A DNA stretch of 11,171 bases, from the NCBI GenBank assembly GCA_964655175.1, contig CAZZLY010000091.1, forward strand, positions 1-11,171, in the 5' to 3' direction. The stretch comes from JAIOPA01 sp964655175. GTDB lineage: Bacteria > Eisenbacteria > RBG-16-71-46. The position numbers and the translations under genes are program-made. Numbering within the stretch: the stretch's first letter is position 1; the number at the start of each line of letters is the position of its first letter. A model generated the notes under the pieces. It did not search any database, was not told where the DNA came from, and saw nothing but the letters and a program-made list of their open reading frames with translations. Of the stretch, positions 1 through 7,837 are shown one piece after another.

Positions 1-3000
1 CACGACCGAGGCGGGTGGGACCGCGAGCTTCGCGGTGGTCCTCACCAGCCAGCCCACGGCCGATGTGACCGTGGCGGTCTCGAGCAGCGATGCCACCGAG
101 GGTGACGTGTCGGTGAGCCAGCTCACCTTCACGGCCGCCGATTGGAACGTGGGCCAGACCGTGACCGTGACGGGCCTGAACGACGCCGTCCAGGACGGTG
201 ACGTGGCCTACACGATCGCGCTCGCCCCGGCGATCAGTGCCGACGCTCGCTATGCCGGCATGAACGCGGCCGACGTCGCGGTGACCAACGCCGACGACGA
301 CGTCGCCGGTGTGGCCGTCACCCCGGTCGTGGGCCTCACGACCGACGAGTACGGCGCGAACAGCAGCTTCAACGTCGTCCTGACCAGCCAGCCGACCGCG
401 GACGTCTCGATCGCCATCGCCTCGAGCGATGCGACCGAGGGTACCGTGTCGGTGTCCTCGCTCGTCTTCACGCCCGCGAACTGGGCCACCGCTCAGGTGG
501 TCACGGTGACCGGCGTGGACGATTCCGAGGTCGATGGCGATCAGGCGTACACCATCCTCACGGGCGCCACGGTCAGCTCCGACCCGAACTACTCGGGTCT
601 GGACGTGGCCGACGTCATGGCCGTGAACACCGACGGGGCCGAGACCAATGCCGTGTCGCTCGAACTGGTCGCCGACCGTTCGCGCGTCTCGCAGGGTCAG
701 CCCGTGGGTTACCGCCTGAGCGTGCGCAACCGCACCCATGCGGCGATCCCGAACGTCACGATCACGAACGAGCTCCCGACGCGCTTCACGGTGCTCAAGG
801 GCACGCTCGTCATGAACGCCACCGCGACCGACGCCGCGCTGCGTGCGCAGGCGATCGCCTCGGGCGTGCCGACGAGCCTCGAACTGCCCATGCTGCCGGG
901 CTTCGTGGATCGCAACGGCAACGGCCAGGCGGACCCGGGCGAGGACGGCTACGTCGAGTTCCGTTGGCAGATGACCCCGGGCGCCGGTGCCACGGCGGGT
1001 CGCTACACCGCGCGCGTCTCGGCGGTGGGTGGCTGTGCCACGTGCAGCATCGCGCCGGCCGCCTCGGCCAGTGTCCAGGTCGAGGAGGAGGAGTTCTTCA
1101 CCCGCAGCACGCTGCTCGGTCGCGTGTTCGAGGACAAGGACCGCGACGGTCTCCAGTCGGGCGACGAGCCCGGTCTGGCGGGCGCGCGCGTCGTGATGGA
1201 CGACGGCACGGTGGTCACCACCGATGCCCAGGGTCTGTTCCACGTGCCGGACCTCGAAGCGGGGCCGCGCGTGATCAAGATGGACCTCGCCGCCGCCGGC
1301 GCCGGTGCGGTGCCGACCAACGGCGTGTCGCAGGTCGTGGACATCGCCCCGGGTCTGCTCGCGAGCGTGCGCTTCGGCGTGGCGTTCCCGCGCGACACGG
1401 TCCAGATGGGCCGCCGTGGCGTGGACGGTCTGGCGATCATGATCCACGAACCGGAGTACGCGCCGGTCACCGTGAGCGGTGCGGTCTCGGGTACGGATCT
1501 GACGTTCAACGGCGTTCTGGTGCCGCTCACGTCCACCACGCCGGTGGTCGCGGCGTCGTCGCCGGTCGCGTCGAAGCCGGCGGTCAAGTCGCCCGCCCGC
1601 CGCAAGTCCGGCAAGGCGGTCGCGATGAAGACGTCGCGCACCAAGAAGTCCACCCCCAAGAAGAAGGCCATCGCCGTGACGAAGCCCGCGACGACCGTCG
1701 AACCGACGGTCATGGTGGGCGACCTCAACGTGGGCGTGGGTGAGGACGGTCGCTTCGAGGCGACCGTGCCCCCGGGCTCGGACGAGGCGTTGCTGGTGAA
1801 GGTCAAGGATCGCAACGGCCGCACGTCGGTCGGCTCGGTGCGTCTGCCGCGCCTCGAGGTCACCTCACCGCAGGGCGAGCTGCGCCTGCCGATCGGTGCC
1901 TCCACCGAGGAGGTCCGCACCAACGCGAGTTCGGCCATCGTCGAGTCGGCCCAGCCGATCGCCGGTGACGAGGGCGCGTCGGTCGAGCCGGTGGCGTTCA
2001 CCACCGTGCGCGGCCAGACGGACGCGGGTGCCGCGATCCAGGTGAACGGCGTGCAGGCCACCGTGGCCGAGGACGGTTCGTTCGCGGTCGAGGTGCCGCT
2101 GCACGTGGGTCACAACGTGGTCACGATGGTGGCCACGGATACGAACGGCATCCGTAACTCGGCGAAGATGGCGGTGCAGGTGGCCGATCGCGACGCCGAG
2201 GGCAACTCGGTCGTGCTCGCCGAGTCGTCGCCCGAGCTCACCGTGTACCTGCCGCCCGCGGGCGTGCCGGTGCAGTCGCCGTCGCTGGGCCTGACCGGTC
2301 GCACCACGCCGGGCAATCAGGTCAAGGTCAACGGCAAGCCGGTGTCCGTGAACGTGGACGGCACCTTCAGCCAGCGCATGACGCTGGCGGAGGGCGCGAA
2401 CCCGATGGTGTTCGAGGTCACGGACGCCCAGGGTCGCACCAACACGATGACGCGCGAGCTCGAGCTGCGCTCGCCCAAGATGTTCCTCGTCGCGCTGGCG
2501 GACGGTGTCGTGGGCCAGGAGTCGGGCGCCGCGTTCCTCCGCAAGAGCGAGTCGAAGACGTACACCGAGGGTCGCGTCGCGTGGAACCTGCGCGGCTGGA
2601 TCGCGGGCAAGTACCTGCTCACGTCGGCGTTCGATTCGCGCCGCCGCGACTGGGGCTCGCTGTTCAAGAACCTCGACGACAACGGTCGCGATCGCCTCAT
2701 GACGAATCTGGACCCGGACCGTCTCTACCCGGTGTTCGGTGATTCGGGTGCGGTGACCAACAGCGCGCTCCAGGGTGGCCGCCTGTACGTGGGTCTGCAG
2801 GGTGATGCCGTCAAGGCGTCGCTCGGCAACTTCCCGATCGCGCTCGACCAGGTCGAACTGGCCGGCTTCCGCCGCACGCTCTACGGCGCGCAGGTGCGGG
2901 TCGGCAAGACGGCCGGCAACAACGCCATCCCGTCGGGCACCTCGCTGGCCGTGTTCGGGGCGCAGGCGTCGCACGTCAAGGTGCACGACGTCCTCGAGGC

Positions 3001-5068
3001 CACGGGCGGCACGCTGTACTACCTGAGCCATCACGAGGTCCTGCAGGGCAGCGCGCAGGTCAGCCTCGTCGTGCGCGACCGCGTCACGGGCATGGTCATC
3101 GCCCGCATGCCGCAGCGCTACGGCGTGGACGTCATGGTCAAGGAGTTCGAGGGTCGCGTGCAGTTCACGCGCCCGATCTCGACGACGTGGGATGACGGTG
3201 GTCTGGTGGGCAACGGCCGTCTGGCCGGTCACCCCGTGACCATCGAAGTGGACTACGAGACCCGTGGCACGGGCAGCGAGCGCACCGCCGTCGGTGGCCG
3301 CGTGACCCAGGCGGTGGGCAACCGCCTGCAGCTCGGCACGACCGTCGTGGACGATCAGTCCGGTGGCGGCTCGTATCAGCTGCGTGGCACCGATTTCACC
3401 GCCCAGATCGCCAAGGGCACCCGCATCACGGGTGAGTTGGCGAGCAGCAGTGGTCGCACCGGCCGCGCCTTCAACAGCGTGGACGGCGGCCTCGGCTGGG
3501 AGGAGTCGGATTCGACGGGTGCCCAGTCGGGCATGGCGTGGAAGACCACGGCCGACGTCGATCTGGGTCAGCTCATGGGCAAGCCGGGCAAGGCCAACGT
3601 CTCGGCCTACGTCCGTCGCGTGGATTCGGGCTTCCTCTCGGATGGCGAGCGCGAGGGCGTCGCGGTGGATCGCTCGGGCTTCCGCGGTCAGATGGACGCG
3701 GGCACGTGGGGTCGCTTCTCGACGCGCTTCGATCACGAGTCGCGTCCGGGTCAGACCCGCATCGCGCAGGCCCGTCAGGTGGACGTGTTCGGTCTGCAGT
3801 GGCGTCGGGACGGTGTGCGCAGCGGTATGGCGGCCGAGCTCGAGCAGCGCAGCACGCTGCGCGTCCAGGCGGCCGATCAGACGCACCGCATCGCGGCGTT
3901 CCGTTACTGGTGGAAGCCGATGGACCGCGTGAAGACCACGGTCGAGCGTCAGCAGTCGCTGGCGGGCGAGGACCTGGGCACGTCGGCGCTGGCGATCGAA
4001 TGGCAGGCGCTCAAGAACCTGTCGCTCGAGGCGCGCGGCTCGTCGGGCACCATGGGCCGCACGCTGCGCGGTGGCGCCACGCTCACGGTGGGCGAGAAGC
4101 AGTTCTACATGCGTGAGGAGCAGACCTCGCTCGCCGGCTCGGTGCGCGGCGGAACGCTCTTCGGCATGCAGGCGCCGCTCGGTCCCGAGAGCCGCGTGTA
4201 CTCCGAGTACCAGTGGCAGCGCGATCCCATGGGCGACCATGGCGTGTCGGTCACGGGTCTCGAGCAGGCGTGGCACAACGACGCCGGCGTCACGATGTCG
4301 GCGGCGGGCGAGTACGGTTCGCGCGGTGGGGCACTGGGCGATCATGCGGCCGTCTCGGGCATGCTCGCGTACCGCGGTCGCGGTCCGGTCTCGGGTTCGA
4401 CCCGGGCCGAGGCGCGCCGTCTCCTGGGCACCACGTACAGCCGTCAGATGCTGTCGGCGACGCAGGTCCAGGTCGCGCTGCCGAACGGGTTCACGGTCCT
4501 CACCGATCTGCGCATGAGCCTGTCGCGCCGTCGCGACGCCGTGTTCACCACCCCGAATCGTTACACGGAGAGCAGCATCGGTCTCGCGTGGCGCATGCCG
4601 CGGTCGGACGCCTTCCAGGCGATCGGTCGTTGGACGCGTCTGGCGGATCGCCGTGGCGCGGGTGCGGGGGACTCGCTCGGACTCAACTCGGTCCTCGGGG
4701 TCGCCGCGATCGAGGCCACCACGCGCCTGATGCCGGGCGTCGAGTGGTCGGTCAAGGGCGCCACCCGTCTGGCCGAGGACGGCCGTCCGGGCAGCCCGTC
4801 GGCTCTGGCGCACAGCTCGTTGCTCACGAGCCGTGTGGACTACCGCTTCTCGCAGCAGCCGTTCCGCATGGGCGTCGAGTACCGCGTCCTCGCCCAGCGC
4901 GAGGCGGGGGACCGTCGCACCGGCTGGCTCAACGAACTGTCGTACGACGCCAACGAGCACACCCGCTTCGGCGTCGGCTACAACTTCAGCCGCTTCTCGG
5001 GTGACCCGCTCGTGCGCGAGCAGGCCAACGCGGGTGGCTGGTTCGTCCGGGCGCAGAGCCGCTACTGA
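1..5068 (+). CDS. Giant multidomain surface protein with C-terminal outer-membrane barrel (5' end outside window)
   Basis: The frame is open from the first full codon (nt 2) with no credible start, and the first repeat unit is already under way, so the gene begins upstream; 1,688 residues are visible. Domains in order (visible residue numbers): two Calx-beta-like repeats of about 100 residues (1-215); DUF11-like domain (about 218-362) with the only two cysteines, in a CATC motif; SdrD B-like domain (about 373-465) starting GRVFEDKDRDG; lysine-rich linker (524-565); three Ig/FlgD-like units (about 571-610, 677-720, 772-817); a region from about 824 to the end rich in alternating polar/hydrophobic segments and Gly/aromatic residues, containing DPDRLYPVFGDS and ending GYNFSRF...QSRY, typical of a large outer-membrane barrel. 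I recall similar barrels behind DUF11 domains in other Gram-negatives, without known function. Role inferred: surface display or adhesion. Stop TGA at 5066-5068, followed by a terminator. Codon use is strongly biased (Arg almost only CGC/CGT), hinting at high expression. Domain names are from pattern recognition, not a search. Confidence 0.88.
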   Translation, partial: TTEAGGTASFAVVLTSQPTADVTVAVSSSDATEGDVSVSQLTFTAADWNVGQTVTVTGLNDAVQDGDVAYTIALAPAISADARYAGMNAADVAVTNADDDVAGVAVTPVVGLTTDEYGANSSFNVVLTSQPTADVSIAIASSDATEGTVSVSSLVFTPANWATAQVVTVTGVDDSEVDGDQAYTILTGATVSSDPNYSGLDVADVMAVNTDGAETNAVSLELVADRSRVSQGQPVGYRLSVRNRTHAAIPNVTITNELPTRFTVLKGTLVMNATATDAALRAQAIASGVPTSLELPMLPGFVDRNGNGQADPGEDGYVEFRWQMTPGAGATAGRYTARVSAVGGCATCSIAPAASASVQVEEEEFFTRSTLLGRVFEDKDRDGLQSGDEPGLAGARVVMDDGTVVTTDAQGLFHVPDLEAGPRVIKMDLAAAGAGAVPTNGVSQVVDIAPGLLASVRFGVAFPRDTVQMGRRGVDGLAIMIHEPEYAPVTVSGAVSGTDLTFNGVLVPLTSTTPVVAASSPVASKPAVKSPARRKSGKAVAMKTSRTKKSTPKKKAIAVTKPATTVEPTVMVGDLNVGVGEDGRFEATVPPGSDEALLVKVKDRNGRTSVGSVRLPRLEVTSPQGELRLPIGASTEEVRTNASSAIVESAQPIAGDEGASVEPVAFTTVRGQTDAGAAIQVNGVQATVAEDGSFAVEVPLHVGHNVVTMVATDTNGIRNSAKMAVQVADRDAEGNSVVLAESSPELTVYLPPAGVPVQSPSLGLTGRTTPGNQVKVNGKPVSVNVDGTFSQRMTLAEGANPMVFEVTDAQGRTNTMTRELELRSPKMFLVALADGVVGQESGAAFLRKSESKTYTEGRVAWNLRGWIAGKYLLTSAFDSRRRDWGSLFKNLDDNGRDRLMTNLDPDRLYPVFGDSGAVTNSALQGGRLYVGLQGDAVKASLGNFPIALDQVELAGFRRTLYGAQVRVGKTAGNNAIPSGTSLAVFGAQASHVKVHDVLEATGGTLYYLSHHEVLQGSAQVSLVVRDRVTGMVIARMPQRYGVDVMVKEFEGRVQFTRPISTTWDDGGLVGNGRLAGHPVTIEVDYETRGTGSERTAVGGRVTQAVGNRLQLGTTVVDDQSGGGSYQLRGTDFTAQIAKGTRITGELASSSGRTGRAFNSVDGGLGWEESDSTGAQSGMAWKTTADVDLGQLMGKPGKANVSAYVRRVDSGFLSDGEREGVAVDRSGFRGQMDAGTWGRFSTRFDHESRPGQTRIAQARQVDVFGLQWRRDGVRSGMAAELEQRSTLRVQAADQTHRIAAFRYWWKPMDRVKTTVERQQSLAGEDLGTSALAIEWQALKNLSLEARGSSGTMGRTLRGGATLTVGEKQFYMREEQTSLAGSVRGGTLFGMQAPLGPESRVYSEYQWQRDPMGDHGVSVTGLEQAWHNDAGVTMSAAGEYGSRGGALGDHAAVSGMLAYRGRGPVSGSTRAEARRLLGTTYSRQMLSATQVQVALPNGFTVLTDLRMSLSRRRDAVFTTPNRYTESSIGLAWRMPRSDAFQAIGRWTRLADRRGAGAGDSLGLNSVLGVAAIEATTRLMPGVEWSVKGATRLAEDGRPGSPSALAHSSLLTSRVDYRFSQQPFRMGVEYRVLAQREAGDRRTGWLNELSYDANEHTRFGVGYNFSRFSGDPLVREQANAGGWFVRAQSRY
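2..645 (+). repeat. Two tandem Calx-beta-like protein repeats (~100 aa each)
   Basis: Unit 1 (2-307, possibly incomplete at its start) and unit 2 (about 308-645) share the string VLTSQPTADV, then SSDATEG, then a V(F/T)TxxxW segment, VVTVTG or TVTVTG, DGD.AYTI and a closing A(D/L)V..NTD or NADDD. The repeat is conserved at protein level and partly at DNA level. Units of this kind usually occur in long arrays in bacterial surface proteins, so more copies probably lie upstream of the window. Confidence 0.8.
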
Positions 5069-5091
5069 TCGATCGCACCACGTGACACACG

Positions 5092-5125
5092 ACGACCCCG
5101 GTGGGCCTCAGCCCATCGGGGTCGT
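5092..5125. terminator. Bidirectional Rho-independent-like terminator
   Basis: Fifteen-base-pair hairpin: ACGACCCCGGTGGGC (5092-5106), loop CTCA, GCCCATCGGGGTCGT (5111-5125), with a single G:U pair. It sits 23 bases after the stop of the surface-protein gene and 20 bases after the stop of the convergent acetyltransferase gene, so it can serve both. The tail on the + strand is only moderately T-rich (TCGTT), as is common in GC-rich genomes. Confidence 0.8.
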
Positions 5126-5145
5126 TCGTTGCGGCGAGGTCGCGG

Positions 5146-5655
5146 TCAGGCCTCGGGGCCCGTCAGGTCCACGGTCATCTCGTGCATCGTCACACGCGCC
5201 CCGTGCCGGGCGAAGAACGCGGCCGCGCGCGCGTTGCCGGCCGCGACCGTGAACACCATGCGCCCCTGACCCGCCGACAGGGCCTCGGCGCGCGCCGCGG
5301 CGAACAGCGCATCGGCCAGCGCACCGCCGCGCGCCTCCGGCGCGACCCAGACGTCGTGCACCCATGCCGCCGACTCGAGCAGCTGCGCGTAGTCGTGTCG
5401 CGTGAAGGTGAGGTAGGCGTAGCCCACGACACGACCGTCCGCTTCGCCCACGAGCAACCGCGTGTCGGGATCGTCGAGCTGCGACGCGAAGAACCGTTCG
5501 CGCCCCGCGACGCGCTCCGGCGTGTCACCGCCCAGATCCCAGAACCGTGCGGGATCGAGCCGGTGATGCAGGCGATAGAGCTCGCCTGCGAATCCCGCGA
5601 TCGCCGGGACGTCGTCGCGCCGCGCACGACGCACCGTGGGATCCGACGTGGACAT
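5146..5655 (-). CDS. GNAT-family N-acetyltransferase
   Basis: 169 residues, the usual size of a single-domain GNAT enzyme, which moves an acetyl group from acetyl-CoA to an amine; the substrate cannot be read from the sequence. The N-terminus (VRRARRDDVPAIAGFAGEL) is the standard beta1-alpha1. VVGYAYL (77-82) is beta4-like. VHDVWVAPEARGGALADAL (99-117) is motif A, the acetyl-CoA pyrophosphate loop, here R-G-G-A. NARAAAFFARHGA (141-153) is the motif B helix. No signal peptide, so cytoplasmic. The frame stays open upstream to 6075, but ATG at 5655 is chosen: GGAG lies six bases before it, the GNAT fold begins there, and a longer form would run into the divergent permease gene. Convergent with the surface-protein gene and divergent from the permease; no operon partner. 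Confidence 0.88.
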   Translation of the reverse strand: MSTSDPTVRRARRDDVPAIAGFAGELYRLHHRLDPARFWDLGGDTPERVAGRERFFASQLDDPDTRLLVGEADGRVVGYAYLTFTRHDYAQLLESAAWVHDVWVAPEARGGALADALFAAARAEALSAGQGRMVFTVAAGNARAAAFFARHGARVTMHEMTVDLTGPEA

Positions 5656-5830
5656 GGGGGACTCCGTGGGGCGGAAGGTGGGAGCGGGCGCGCCGTCCAC
5701 CCGGGCGAGGGTGGCGCGCGAACGCATCGTGGAAACGCAGTCTCGCAGGGCCGCGCGGGGCCGTCCATCCCGGCAGGGGGGGCGCTCGCACGGATGCATC
5801 GCGTGCGCGACTCGGCTAGGCTGCGCGGTC
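5656..5830. other. Divergent intergenic region, acetyltransferase / TRAP permease
   Basis: This 175-base spacer must hold promoters for both flanking genes. It contains a perfect 6-bp inverted repeat CCACCC-N6-GGGTGG (5697-5714), a G7 run (5776-5782) and a -10-like hexamer just before the permease start. No convincing -35 box or operator was found for the acetyltransferase side. Confidence 0.45.
5817..5822 (+). promoter_or_regulatory. Putative -10 hexamer TAGGCT for the TRAP permease
   Basis: TAGGCT fits the loose TANNNT pattern. It ends eight bases before the permease ATG at 5831, so initiation at the usual distance would fall at or next to the start codon and give a leaderless mRNA. No good -35 box is found about 17 bases upstream (ATGCAT there). 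One short hexamer match is weak evidence. Confidence 0.3.
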
Positions 5831-7663
5831 ATGCACACGACCTCCGAAGCCCCCGCCAACCCCAAGCCCTCGTTCCTGTACTCGTTCGAGGGCGGGTTCC
5901 TCGTCGTCGCCTTCCTGCTCTCCATGTTCATCCCGCTCGTCGACGCTCTGGGGCGTCCGTTCGGGGGCTTCACCGTGCCGGGCTCGGCCGAACTGCGCGC
6001 CCAGCTCACGCTGTGGCTCGCGTTCGTGGGCGGGCTCATCGCGGCGCGCGAACGCCAGCACCTGACGCTGTCCACCGCCGAAGCGATCGGGCAGGCCCGG
6101 GTGCGCGACGCCGCCCGGGTGTTCTCGTCCGCGGTGGCGGCCGCCGTGTGCGCGGTGCTGGCCGTGTCGGCCTACGGGGTCGTGGTGGCCGATCGCGAAG
6201 CGGGACACGTGCTCTCGATCGGCGTGCCGGTGTGGATCAGCGAATGCATCATGCCGGTCACCTTGGGGCTGCTCGCGATCCGTCTGGCGTGGCAGGCCTC
6301 CGGCGAATGGCGGGGGCGCGCCCTCGCGTTCGTGGGCATCGCCGCCGCCCTCGCGCTGGGCCTCGTCCCGCAGCTGAGCGGCACGATCGCGCTGCCCCTG
6401 GTGGCGGTCATCCTGCTCGCGGCACTCGTCGGTGCCCCCGTGTTCGTCGCCATGGGCGGCATCGCCCTGGTGCTGTTCTTCAAGGACAGCGTGCCCGTCT
6501 CGGCCGTGACCGCGGACATCTACCGCCTCATGGTCTCGCCGACGCTGCCCGCGGTGCCGCTGCTGACCGCCTGCGGCTACGTCATGGCGGAATCCCAGGC
6601 CTCGTTCCGGCTGGTGCGGTTCTTCCGGGCGCTGTTCGGCTGGATGCCCGGCGGCGTCGCCGTGCTGGTGGCGGCCGTGTGCGCCCTGTTCACCACGTTC
6701 ACGGGCGGTTCGGGTGTGACCATCATGGCGCTGGGCGGCATCCTGCTGCCGGTGCTCCTCAAGGACGGCTACCCGGAGGGGTTCTCGCTCGGGCTGGTCA
6801 CGGCATCGGGCAGTCTGGGGCTCCTGCTGCCGCCGAGCCTGCCGGTCATCCTGTACGCCGTGGTCGCCAACGTGCCGGCCGACCAGCTCTATCTGGCCGG
6901 CCTGCTCCCGGGCCTGCTCCTGATCCTGATCGTGGCCGGCTACGGCGTCCACGTGGGCCGCAAAGTCCCGGGGGAGCGCCAGCCGTTCTCGTGGCGCGAG
7001 ATGCTCGCCTCGGGCTGGGCGGCGCGCTGGGAACTGTCGGTGCCGCTCATCGTGGTGGGCCTGTTCATCACCGGTCTGACCACCATGGTCGAGGCCGCCG
7101 CGGTCGCGTTCGCCTACGCCATCTTCGTGGAGTGCTTCATCACCCGGGACATCCATCCGTTCCGGATGCTGCCCGGCGTGTTGGTGAAGGCGGGCGTGAT
7201 GTGCGGTTCGGTGCTCATCCTGCTCGCCTCGGCGCTCGGGCTCACGAGTTGGCTGGTGGACGCGCAGATCCCCGATCGGCTGCTGCAGCTTGTGCAGGCG
7301 CACATCCACTCGCAGCACGTCTTCCTGCTCGTGCTCAATCTGGTGCTGCTGGTGCTGGGCTCGGTGCTCGAGATCTACTCGGCGATCGTCATCCTGGCGC
7401 CGCTCGTGGCCCCGATCGGTGCGGCGTTCGGGGTGGACCCGATCCACCTGGGCGTCGTGTTCCTGGCGAACCTCGAACTCGGGTTCCTGTTCCCGCCGGC
7501 GGGGTTGAATCTGTTCCTTTCCTCTTCGCGTTTCCGCAAACCCCTGCCCGAACTCTATGGTCACGTGGTGCCGTTCCTGCTGATATTGGGCGCGGGAACG
7601 CTCGCGGTGACCTACCTGCCGCAGATGACGGTGGGAGTCCTGCATCTCCTGGGCAAGCAATAG
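5831..7663 (+). CDS. TRAP transporter permease, fused DctQ-DctM
   Basis: 610 residues. TRAP transporters use the sodium gradient to import organic acids, often carboxylates or sugar acids, captured by a periplasmic DctP protein. Residues about 20-155 are the small DctQ subunit: hydrophobic stretches near 22-40, 59-72, 97-120 and 138-153, with the typical WLAFVGGLIAARERQHLTL (62-80). From about 188 the DctM large subunit begins (GAPVFVAMGGIALVLFF) with the family's long run of membrane helices and its glycine-rich FTTFTGGSGVTIMALGGILL and ASGSLGLLLPPSLPVILY segments. The last helices contain FLANLELGFLFPPAGLNLFL. Separate DctQ and DctM are usual; the fused form is a known variant. Start: ATG 5831 is the last start before the first helix; upstream codons in frame (to 5636) are Arg-rich and overlap the acetyltransferase start region. 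No clear Shine-Dalgarno site. No DctP gene in the window, so the substrate is unknown. Confidence 0.92.
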   Translation: MHTTSEAPANPKPSFLYSFEGGFLVVAFLLSMFIPLVDALGRPFGGFTVPGSAELRAQLTLWLAFVGGLIAARERQHLTLSTAEAIGQARVRDAARVFSSAVAAAVCAVLAVSAYGVVVADREAGHVLSIGVPVWISECIMPVTLGLLAIRLAWQASGEWRGRALAFVGIAAALALGLVPQLSGTIALPLVAVILLAALVGAPVFVAMGGIALVLFFKDSVPVSAVTADIYRLMVSPTLPAVPLLTACGYVMAESQASFRLVRFFRALFGWMPGGVAVLVAAVCALFTTFTGGSGVTIMALGGILLPVLLKDGYPEGFSLGLVTASGSLGLLLPPSLPVILYAVVANVPADQLYLAGLLPGLLLILIVAGYGVHVGRKVPGERQPFSWREMLASGWAARWELSVPLIVVGLFITGLTTMVEAAAVAFAYAIFVECFITRDIHPFRMLPGVLVKAGVMCGSVLILLASALGLTSWLVDAQIPDRLLQLVQAHIHSQHVFLLVLNLVLLVLGSVLEIYSAIVILAPLVAPIGAAFGVDPIHLGVVFLANLELGFLFPPAGLNLFLSSSRFRKPLPELYGHVVPFLLILGAGTLAVTYLPQMTVGVLHLLGKQ

Positions 7664-7716
7664 GGGCGGTGGTACCAGCTGAACAGCCTGCGCGCGCGCA
7701 CCCCGCGGAACCGGAT

Positions 7717-7725
7717 TGGTATACT
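7717..7725 (+). promoter_or_regulatory. Extended -10 promoter candidate TGGTATACT
   Basis: TG (7717-7718) one base before TATACT (7720-7725), which matches TATAAT at five of six positions. The -35 region, 17 bases upstream, is GC-rich and has no TTGACA-like box; an extended -10 can compensate for this. Transcription would start near 7732 and give a leader of about 270 bases before the PAS gene. Confidence 0.5.
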
Positions 7726-7740
7726 TCCTGCTCTCTGGCT

Positions 7741-7766
7741 TTGCACGCACTTGGCAATGCGTGCGA
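7741..7766 (+). other. Hairpin in the putative 5' leader
   Basis: TTGCACGCA (7741-7749), 8-base loop, TGCGTGCGA (7758-7766): nine base pairs including one G:U. It would lie about ten bases after the predicted transcription start. It could be an RNA structure or an operator; the sequence alone does not decide. Confidence 0.4.
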
Positions 7767-7787
7767 GCAACGACTTACGGTGAATTT

Positions 7788-7837
7788 GCTGTCAGCATGG
7801 CAGAACCGACTGACAGCAGAGCATCCGGCAGTTTTTT
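7788..7837 (+). other. Inverted repeat plus T-run, attenuator-like
   Basis: GCTGTCAG (7788-7795) and CTGACAGC (7810-7817) are a perfect 8-bp inverted repeat around a 14-base loop. The right arm overlaps ACTG (7809-7812), which can pair instead with CAGT (7829-7832) directly before T6 (7832-7837). The second hairpin is only 4-5 bp, so termination there would be weak. The two folds exclude each other, as in attenuators; this is a reading of the sequence only. Confidence 0.3.

Noticed and set aside
1865..4960. 1,031-codon open frame on the - strand inside the surface-protein gene
   Set aside because: His/Arg-rich composition with no domain; it is explained by GC-rich third positions of the + strand gene, which has clear domains throughout.
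5776..5782. G7 run that could allow phase variation of the permease
   Set aside because: Short for this purpose and not unusual in such GC-rich DNA; it lies outside the promoter spacer proposed for the permease.
5816..7750. 644-codon - strand frame opposite the permease
   Set aside because: His/Gln/Arg/Glu-rich shadow of a GC-rich membrane-protein gene; no domain or ribosome binding site.
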